This document shows positions 60,438 to 64,000 of a DNA stretch of 64,000 bases, one piece after another. The stretch is taken from positions 3,610 to 67,609 of the forward strand of contig CAYTUQ010000013.1 in assembly GCA_964441235.1 (NCBI GenBank), given 5' to 3'. The notes under the pieces were generated by a model, which was given only the letters and a program-made list of their open reading frames with translations, had not been told where the DNA came from and ran no database searches. Each line of letters starts with the position of its first letter. The stretch's first letter is position 1. Source of the stretch: BS750m-G69 sp964441235 (GTDB taxonomy: Bacteria > Fidelibacterota > UBA2242). The position numbers and the translations under genes are program-made.

Positions 60438-61679
60438 TTATTGAAGAAAAATCATCTTTTTTACAGACAAAAAATTACCTACTTCCAATCTATAAAAATA
60501 AACTCCACTAGAAAGATGCTTTTTAGTAATAGAAAATTCCACTGAATAGCTTCCGGGCGCTTTCTCTTCATCGACTAAAACTGCAATTTCGTGCCCAAGA
60601 ATATCATATATTTTAAGAATGATATGATCATAAGCTTCAATCTGATAGGTAATGGATGTCGATGGATTAAAAGGGTTAGGGTAGTTCTGGTACAAAGTGA
60701 AGCTGGAGCTCATTATGTTCGTATTAATTATTCCAGTTCCGGTGCTATACTTAAGAATTATACCTTTATTACCTACTGCATAACCAAGATTTGGATTTAA
60801 GAAATAAAGACCATTTAGAGTAACTTCAGGGGCTTCAAAAACCGACCAATCTAAGCCACCATTGCTGGTCTTCTTGATAGTTCCTACTAAAGCATATCCA
60901 TTATCTGAATCACAAAAAAATATTTTGGCTATCCCAAAACCATTTAATACCTCTTGCCAGTCAGAACCGCCATTAATGGTTTTGTATAAGGTGCCCCCCG
61001 GGGGATCACGCCTACCACCACCAACAAACCCATTGTTACCGTCAAAAAAATAGATACCTGACATCCATAAATCTGAGCCTAAATCTATAGTAATCCAGTT
61101 GCTTCCACCATCACTGGTTTTATAAACTTTACCACCACTCACGGTACAATACCCAGTATCAGAATCGGGAAAATAAAAATAACTAATCCAACCGTCGTCA
61201 TTCGGAGTATATACTGTATCCCAGGAAGCACCACCATTTGTAGTTTTTAGTATTTTCGAATTACTATAATCTTCATTACTACGTGCAATAACACCGTTAT
61301 TTTCACTGGTAAACCAGAGCCCCCCAAGCTTTTGTTGAGTTTTGTTAGAGAAGTTTATGATATCCCATGATTCTCCTGCATTGGTCGTTTTGAGTAGGGG
61401 ACCATCAAGTCCCGATGCATAGCCAAGGTTAGTAGTTATAAATTGGAGCATCATCAGCCCGTTTTTAGTATTTGAGTTTTTTTGTATCCAACTGCTACCG
61501 CCGTCCGTGGTTTTTAAAATGACACCTCCTTCTCCGACAATCAAGCCGGTATTCTCATTAAAAAAATAAACCGACCATAAATTCTTATCTGTGTTGCTGG
61601 TTTGAAATACCCAATTTTGGGCAATAGCATTTTGAGTAATGACAATCACTAAAAGTAATAAATAGTGCAAATGTTTCAT
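60438..61679 (-). CDS. T9SS-exported YCF48/BNR-like repeat protein
   Basis: 413 residues. Signal peptide (HYLLLLVIVITQNAIAQ), then six or seven YCF48-like beta-propeller repeats with KTTDGGSSW / KTTNGGASW / KTSDGGSNW units, and a C-terminal type IX sorting domain (FTLYQNYPNPFNPSTSITYQ, SSGVYFYRLEVG). The host must have a T9SS for export. Partner or ligand of the propeller is unknown. One cassette; attC 9 lies 33 bases downstream. Confidence 0.9.
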   Translation of the reverse strand: MKHLHYLLLLVIVITQNAIAQNWVFQTSNTDKNLWSVYFFNENTGLIVGEGGVILKTTDGGSSWIQKNSNTKNGLMMLQFITTNLGYASGLDGPLLKTTNAGESWDIINFSNKTQQKLGGLWFTSENNGVIARSNEDYSNSKILKTTNGGASWDTVYTPNDDGWISYFYFPDSDTGYCTVSGGKVYKTSDGGSNWITIDLGSDLWMSGIYFFDGNNGFVGGGRRDPPGGTLYKTINGGSDWQEVLNGFGIAKIFFCDSDNGYALVGTIKKTSNGGLDWSVFEAPEVTLNGLYFLNPNLGYAVGNKGIILKYSTGTGIINTNIMSSSFTLYQNYPNPFNPSTSITYQIEAYDHIILKIYDILGHEIAVLVDEEKAPGSYSVEFSITKKHLSSGVYFYRLEVGNFLSVKKMIFLQ

Positions 61680-61703
61680 TTTTTTACTCCTTATTTTAAA
61701 AAT

Positions 61704-61804
61704 GTATAACGGATTGGGGTTGAGCGGATTTGAACGCGCGACAAACTTTCAAGGCATAATGAAACCGGACGCGTTTAAATTCCGACTCCAACCCCGTGTT
61801 ATGC
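61704..61804 (-). other. attC site 10
   Basis: 101 bp. GTATAAC at left (61704-61710); GGATTGGGGTTGAGCGGATT pairs with a distal half ending CCAACCCCG; GTTATGC at right (61798-61804). Long, well-paired stem. Confidence 0.85.
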
Positions 61805-61817
61805 GGCATTTGTATGC

Positions 61818-62747
61818 TCATTTTAGAAGTATTGTATGTGTCAAAGAATATTTTTCACAATTCGAATCACTTCGATAAACATCTACACTACATTGTTTAC
61901 GACCTATATTGATTTTTAAAAAGGTACTTTTTGCTCCTTTGTCACCTATGCCTCGTGAATGACCCGCATCGATTTGCCAGATGCCGTTTATTTTAGCCGA
62001 TGAAAAGTTGTGTGTATGGCCGCAAATATATGCCGTAACATTATGTTTTCGTAGCAATAATTGGAACCGATGGTTATGATTCGGGTGTTCATCTAAGTTG
62101 TCACCTTTATGCCTATGACGTCCGTTATCAACATCCGGAATAGATACAATAGGTTCATGCCCAAATACAAATACAAAGGGCTTAGAATTGTTTTCTAAAT
62201 CATTCTTCAACCAGATGTAAAGGGAATCGCCGACATCACCATTTGTTCCAATATCAGAAACATCATCAAAATACTGATTAATAGCAACAAAGTGTGCATT
62301 TTTATATTCAAATGAATAGGTTGTTTCTTCACAGTTTTTTGGTCCTTTATGTACTAAGCCTGGAATATCCTTTTTACCCCAATTTCTTAACCATTTCATA
62401 TCCTCGGGTGTTTCGGATTCATGGTTGCCAACAACAGGATACCAATAATAATCTTTACCAAGAATTTTATTTATAGTTTCATATACTTGCCATGGAGGAT
62501 CAATATCTCCTGGGCTAACCATAAAGGCACCTTTCCCAATTTTTTGAATTGCCTCACAAACTCCCATGAAGTAGTGAGAAGTTTGGTAATCAGTACCAGC
62601 AAATTCTCGCATGTCACAAGTAACATCGAAAGAAAATAACTTGTAATCATCTATTGATCTATTACATGATATTGCACTAAAACATAAAATTAGGATTGGC
62701 GAAAATATTAACCAGATAAAGGCCTTACTTCTAAAGATACTTTTCAT
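61818..62747 (-). CDS. metallophosphoesterase, putative lipoprotein
   Basis: 309 residues from the ATG at 62747, which follows GGAGGAATA; longer frames to 62822 run into attC 11 and are rejected. Lipobox at ILCFSAISC. Calcineurin-like motifs: a first-position variant VTCDMREF, then SPGDID, VVGNHES, FVFGHEPI and ICGHTHNF. The first D-x-H appears changed, so activity may be altered. Substrate unknown. One cassette. Confidence 0.85.
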   Translation of the reverse strand: MKSIFRSKAFIWLIFSPILILCFSAISCNRSIDDYKLFSFDVTCDMREFAGTDYQTSHYFMGVCEAIQKIGKGAFMVSPGDIDPPWQVYETINKILGKDYYWYPVVGNHESETPEDMKWLRNWGKKDIPGLVHKGPKNCEETTYSFEYKNAHFVAINQYFDDVSDIGTNGDVGDSLYIWLKNDLENNSKPFVFVFGHEPIVSIPDVDNGRHRHKGDNLDEHPNHNHRFQLLLRKHNVTAYICGHTHNFSSAKINGIWQIDAGHSRGIGDKGAKSTFLKINIGRKQCSVDVYRSDSNCEKYSLTHTILLK

Positions 62748-62775
62748 TATTCCTCCTTCCGTGAAAGTTTTTGCC

Positions 62776-62907
62776 GCATAACGGGCAAGTGTCACCAACA
62801 GCCAGATTAAAATGAACATCAATTTTTCTTTTCATAAATCTGATAAAATGCCAAAATCTTAAATTCATCGAACAGCTCTGGCTGTTAGGTGCACACAATG
62901 GTTATGC
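62776..62907 (-). other. attC site 11
   Basis: 132 bp. GCATAACGGGCAAG at left; CACCAACAGCCAGA pairs with TCTGGCTGTTAGGTG; GTTATGC at right (62901-62907). Confidence 0.85.
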
Positions 62908-62936
62908 TTTTATTCATGTTAATCAAACTAGATATA

Positions 62937-63575
62937 CTATTCACCCAGACGCTTTTCCTCGTCAATTAAATCTTGAAGAACATATTTATTTTCAATCATA
63001 AATTGAATACCTATAGATGTCATTTTCCACGAACTTAGAACATCATTTCGTTGTTGAACCTGTTGTATTAGACCTTTTTTAGAAAGATTTATCAATTTAT
63101 TTTCTAATTTAATAGCATGGAAACCATTATGATCTTTCGCGAGGCTTTGAGTGGTAATTGGAATACCGTATTCATATGAATTATGTAGGATCATTTGCAT
63201 AAAATAAATATCATTATCGTCAAGATCACTAGACAAATCACTTGTATGGATATCTGAAGTCATATCGACATTTTTACTTATATCAGTTATTAAATGGTCT
63301 TTAAGAATTGGTAAAGCTTTAGAAATCGCTTTATAAATATTAATACTGAAAAATTCTCGATTTTTGTTTACTCGAAATTGATCAAATATCTCATGTAATT
63401 TTAATTCACATTTTTCAACATTCTCTACTAGAAAGCAAGCTCCTAAAATAAATGGTTTTGGTATCCCAGATGTATTTAATTGCTGCATTCTTTCATCAAT
63501 TGTTTTTGTTGTATAACCTATTTTAATTAAGCCAGGCATTGATTGGTTAAGTAAAAAATATATATGACCTGTCAA
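62937..63575 (-). CDS. T5orf172 (GIY-YIG superfamily) domain protein
   Basis: 212 residues. N-terminal GIY-YIG-like domain of the T5orf172/MUG113 type: HIYFLLNQSMPGLIKIGYTT, then RMQQLNTSGIPKPFILGACF and FRVNKNREFF. The second half is helical (VRQ-rich winged-helix-like) with no match. GIY-YIG proteins of this type are associated with DNA cleavage and phage or mobile elements. One cassette. Confidence 0.8.
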   Translation of the reverse strand: MTGHIYFLLNQSMPGLIKIGYTTKTIDERMQQLNTSGIPKPFILGACFLVENVEKCELKLHEIFDQFRVNKNREFFSINIYKAISKALPILKDHLITDISKNVDMTSDIHTSDLSSDLDDNDIYFMQMILHNSYEYGIPITTQSLAKDHNGFHAIKLENKLINLSKKGLIQQVQQRNDVLSSWKMTSIGIQFMIENKYVLQDLIDEEKRLGE

Positions 63576-63599
63576 ATTTATCTTTTCCTTTTGTTACAA

Positions 63600-63660
63600 G
63601 CATAACGAAAAAACTCACCTGTCCGCCGACGGGCGGATCCTGTGCAGTGGAGGGTTAGGC
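63600..63660 (-). other. attC site 12
   Basis: 61 bp. GCATAACG at left; TGTCCGCC pairs with GGGCGGA around GAC; GTTAGGC at right (63654-63660). Short form, like site 2. Confidence 0.7.
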
Positions 63661-63682
63661 TGCTAATTATCATCCTCACTCT

Positions 63683-63871
63683 CTATCTATTATCAGATTC
63701 TTTCTCTAACAAGATGAACAAAGATGAGAAGAGAAACCCACTCCATCCGTGACGCATCTGAACTACTTTCCAGCCTTCTCTAGCATATTCGTTTAATTGC
63801 TTGGTTGCTCTCTCTTCCAGCCCTTTTAAAGTCCATCGTTGACTAACTGTGATAACTTTATATTCTTTCAT
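63683..63871 (-). CDS. DUF4177-like small protein
   Basis: 62 residues from the ATG at 63871, preceded by AAGGAGTG. Pattern MKEYKVITVSQRWTLKG, EERATKQLNEYAREGWKVVQ and a final FSSLFILLEKE, as in DUF4177 domains. Function unknown. Smallest cassette gene; the rest of its frame up to 63913 is unlikely to be coding. Confidence 0.75.
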   Translation of the reverse strand: MKEYKVITVSQRWTLKGLEERATKQLNEYAREGWKVVQMRHGWSGFLFSSLFILLEKESDNR

Positions 63872-63945
63872 AGCAACACTCCTTATAATTGAAATGATCT
63901 TTAGGACATTCAAATTGTGGATTCGTTTTTAATATCCACATAGCA

Positions 63946-64000
63946 GCCTAACATAATAGGAGTGTATCCGTAGTTGAGATAAAAAAATCACTCATGATTA
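63946..64000 (-). other. attC site 13, cut by window edge
   Basis: GCCTAAC at 63946-63952 is followed by sequence of attC type; the matching GTTRRR end would lie just right of 64000. Shows that the array continues to the right. Confidence 0.6.

Larger units (their letters stand above)
47685..64000 (-). mobile_element. integron gene-cassette array (integrase not in window)
   Basis: Minus-strand genes or small operons, most followed by a 60-137 bp imperfect palindrome bounded by GCTAAC/GCCTAAC/GCATAAC/TATAAC-type and GTTAGC/GTTAGGC/GTTATGC/GTTATAC-type ends. These are attC sites. Twelve are seen, plus one cut by the right edge. The sites differ in length and sequence but fall into families, for example those with CACCTA/TAGGTG stems and those with TGGAACA/TGTTCCA stems. 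Cassettes enter at attI next to the integrase, and cassette 5' ends face it, so intI should lie beyond 64000. The left end abuts IS91 debris. Confidence 0.85.

Overview
The window is low-GC bacterial DNA, probably from the FCB (Bacteroidota/Ignavibacteria/Marinimicrobia-like) part of the tree. Four things point there: a cassette protein ending in a type IX secretion (T9SS) sorting domain (YQNYPNPFNPST at about 61 kb), a TonB-dependent receptor with a carboxypeptidase-regulatory-like front domain, LptE, and tandem CNNM/CBS proteins. The lineage cannot be fixed from sequence alone. No tRNA, rRNA or CRISPR array was found.

1-21.3 kb is mostly chromosomal. It starts with the 5' part of rlmN, followed by spmA-spmB. 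Next comes a diaminopimelate/peptidoglycan block: ddh, a broken asd, lysC, murB, murA. A stretch of gene debris follows (an outer-membrane barrel tail and an SGNH hydrolase). Then there is a four-gene operon that looks like lipid synthesis (GNAT, CDP-alcohol phosphatidyltransferase, NAD-epimerase, PAP2), meeting two CNNM/CBS genes tail to tail. After these lie cysQ, a toxin-antitoxin pair with a nonsense-mutated toxin inside a 186-bp duplication, and a split, reduced methionine-synthase-like pair.

21.7-25.5 kb looks like an isolated accessory insert: a small zinc-binding-like protein, an exported ankyrin-repeat protein, and a DUF3800-HigA fusion. It is closed by what looks like a degraded integron attC site.

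25.6-46.5 kb is housekeeping again: two BMC vertex (EutN/CcmL) genes, uvrB, a broken four-helix-bundle gene in TAAAGTG repeats, purD, a sigma-54 activator overlapping lptE, asnS, a LOG-type protein, acyP, nadE, small membrane proteins, comEC, rsmI, a DUF362 ferredoxin protein, and a TonB receptor next to a TetR regulator with a palindromic operator.

46.6-64 kb is the most striking part. After an IS91-type transposase relic comes an integron cassette array, all genes on the minus strand, with about 12 attC-like sites at the 3' ends of genes and a 13th running off the right edge. Cassette cargo includes a type II restriction-modification pair, a ParE/Phd toxin-antitoxin, a membrane-anchored TPR-SIR2 protein with two upstream partners, a CPBP protease, an alpha/beta hydrolase lipoprotein, an M23 peptidase, a T9SS-exported repeat protein, a metallophosphoesterase, a T5orf172 (GIY-YIG) protein and a DUF4177 protein. 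No integrase lies in the window; given the gene orientation it would be to the right.

The window is also rich in short non-coding palindromes. One family of about 65 bp has 13-bp terminal inverted repeats; it is nested once and is inserted cleanly in the IS91 relic. Much smaller 20-25 bp palindromes also occur, one of which interrupts a gene.
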